DNA from: Hofstenia miamia
Taxonomy: Eukaryota > Xenacoelomorpha > Acoela > Hofsteniidae
Reading direction: 5' to 3'
DNA: 64,000 nt
NCBI GenBank assembly: GCA_900660155.1
Contig: CABFPE010000040.1
Location: forward strand, 2,071,063 to 2,135,062
Shown: positions 62,038 to 64,000 of the stretch, one piece after another
Position numbering within the stretch: position 1 is the first letter of the stretch
Layout: every line of letters begins with the position of its first letter
Notes under the pieces: generated by a model
What the model was told of the DNA's origin: nothing
The model's input: the letters and a program-made list of their open reading frames with translations, nothing else
Database searches by the model: none
Translations under genes and position numbers: made by a program

Positions 62038-64000
62038 TTCTAGCCATTCGATTTAACTTCAACCACAAGTTCAGAACTCAGTGATATTGCATGCCTTTCT
62101 GTTTGCAACGATTCTGTAGGCATTGTATTTATGGGTACACATGAGATGTGATGATGTTATCCGTGTATTTTGCAATTCATAAATCGCATTTTTATCTAAT
62201 TTTTGTTTAATTTCGAAGCGAGTACCTGCTGCTCTAGGGATTGCGTAAAGCTTTAAATTAGCATTTGCACGCATTTCTGAATAACGAAATAATAATTTCT
62301 TTTAACTAGAAAGATCACAAGGTTTCAGCCTGAATATGGCCGCATCTTTCACTGTTTCATGACCACTGACAAGTCTTGAATATTTTAAGTGGAATTTTAA
62401 ATCTAAGAAGCCTTTCTTCGTTGGTCCACTTTTATTGTTGATTTCAGTTGGATGTTTATAAGTGCTTAGGTATTATAATCTTTCAACTAGGTGTTCATCA
62501 CATAAATGCGGGTGTATTTATTGGCAGACAACAAAGAAACGCGCAAAACAGAATTTAAAAACAAATAAATGCTAACTGTACATGTTCAGGATCATGTTTG
62601 TACCCTAATGAAAATAAGCACTGTAGATTATGTTAGAGTGCTTAAAATTGTAGAAAAGTTTTGAGAAATGGTTAATGGCTTTAGAACGTTGTAATTCACT
62701 CCATGTAGATTAGCAAGAAGCAAAGAACACAATCATGATAATATATATAATACTGTTTCCAACCAAACGAATCAAAAGATAAGACAGAATCTTTCTTAAG
62801 CTAACATTCGATTTTACTAAATTTTTTTTTAGATATCTAGCTTAGAGATTTTACTTCTTTGGCGTGAAATCATCCATTCATCGTATAAATTGATCAAAAT
62901 AGAACATTTCTCATGTTATGGGTGGGGATATACCCCTAACCAATATCATGACAATAATGAGCAACATTAAGAGACAGTTTTGCAGCGAAAATTTGGTAAT
63001 TTCCGTAATTCAATCACGATATTGTGAAAAGCAGAATTTCGCTGATGTTGCAATACTACGTAAGAATTTATTGCCGTCGACAAAATGCATTCAGAATTTC
63101 GTAAAATTACTGAAGCGTTCACTGATTGCAGTAAATAAATTAATTCTGTATTTTTTAATTCTATCAATCGCGTGGGGAATCTCGTTCCTAAATCCTAAGC
63201 TATCATCACATTGTTATTTGACCTTATAGCACTAATATTTTTTCAACAGCTTATTAGAAATTCACACAATTTTATGTTCTAGATGTTACATCTATTGATT
63301 ATTATATTAGAACTTCTGGAGTGAAGAATCCAATGGGTTCTAGGACACTGTATTTCAGTAAGTCTGAAACTAACATGGGCTTGGGAACACAAATGAAGAA
63401 CTGGCCCCACTAAATGTTATTCACAATTCTTACTAAATTATAGTTATCCCTTAGGTCCACATGGGACAAAGGAACAAAAGATTTTCACGAAAATGACAAT
63501 GCAAATGTAATCCCAAAATTGTTTCACATAAAATGTTAAATTGTTTAGACAATATTATAGATTCCTGTCCTATATAACGTCTTTTCAATCATAACATAGA
63601 CCAACAAATACCCTTAGCAGTCGAAAGAAGAATTGCGGAATGCGCATTGCAAACTTACTTTACCAGGAATATTGGAAGGATTTGAACTAAAAAAATTGAA
63701 TTCGAAGGTGCAATATTTTTAGAGTTGATTACAATTTAATATAGCAAGTTTAGAGAAGCCAAATTATTTTCACATAGATTTATAAATTCAAAATTAGGTT
63801 TTTATTGTGAAGTTTTGTAACCAATCATATTTATTTCAATCACTAAGCATTTTTTAGCTCGTGAAAAATAACTGATGCAGGATTTTTTGGAATGAATTTC
63901 TCTGCTATTCCACTCTTTACATATTTAAAATCTTTGTTTGATAATAGATTACACCTAAAGCAAATTTATTTAAAACTAAACAATCGTTATTAATACACAG

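Larger units (their letters stand above)
60519..64000. other. 3' part of the window after exon 9
   Basis: It contains a complex TA tract at 60765-60810, a possible last exon at 61367-61432 and a hAT MITE at 61738-62037. The remaining ORFs (for example 62918-63229, 103 codons) show no family signature. No polyadenylation site can be assigned with confidence. Confidence 0.5.

Noticed and set aside
62918-63229. 103-codon ORF near the window end as a death-domain exon
   Set aside because: No death-domain pattern and no acceptor in the required phase at its start.
1-64000. CRISPR arrays, bacterial operons, ribosomal RNA genes
   Set aside because: No regularly spaced repeats, no long prokaryotic ORFs and no rRNA signature strings were seen; the window is eukaryotic.

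Overview
This is an AT-rich window (roughly two-thirds A+T by eye) from an animal nuclear genome. GT-AG introns, long non-coding stretches, (TA)n microsatellites, Tc1/mariner and hAT transposons and a Penelope-like retroelement all point that way. No ORF exceeds 190 codons. The species cannot be named from the sequence. An EDAR-type TNF receptor, heavy AT bias and retained haplotype copies fit an outbred invertebrate (for example an invertebrate deuterostome or a cnidarian) better than a vertebrate.

The one host gene I can support runs on the + strand through almost the whole window. It is a TNF-receptor-superfamily gene of the EDAR/TROY type, built from at least nine very short coding exons (48 to 179 bp) spread over 54 kb. 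In order these encode a signal peptide (6611-6658), cysteine-rich domains (17753-17890, 21165-21343, 21893-21942), a Thr/Pro stalk (26102-26191), the membrane helix with a TRAF-type PYQSID motif (43376-43495), two basic or Ser-rich cytoplasmic exons (44572-44655, 52891-52999) and part of a death domain (60374-60518). Splice phases agree at all eight junctions and no stop appears at any junction. That is the main evidence for the model, because no single exon is convincing by length. The model gives 321 residues, and a short tenth exon at 61367-61432 is possible. Introns range from 549 bp to 17.2 kb.

Layout: 1-6332 is 5' flank with no gene seen. 6333-9604 is a 1.6-kb block present twice around a single N, carrying exon 1 in both copies, and is probably two unmerged haplotypes. 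9605-17752 is intron 1, with a short tandem duplication, a SINE-like repeat and a strange GC-rich island. Intron 2 begins with a Penelope-like element fragment whose 3' region has a hammerhead-like motif. Intron 4 holds a mariner inserted in a Tc1-like relic, and the TA target can still be read. Intron 5 (17 kb) holds an unexplained 187-codon ORF, a cluster of hairpin motifs, an assembly gap and two hAT-type MITEs, one with a perfect 8-bp target duplication. Introns 7 and 8 hold old repeats, a second exact duplication around an N (54705-55575) and another hAT MITE. A further hAT MITE lies at 61738-62037.

Expected role of the gene product, from family knowledge: a type I membrane receptor for a TNF-like ligand that signals through a death-domain adaptor and TRAFs to NF-kB or JNK. 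Ligand and adaptor cannot be inferred from this window.
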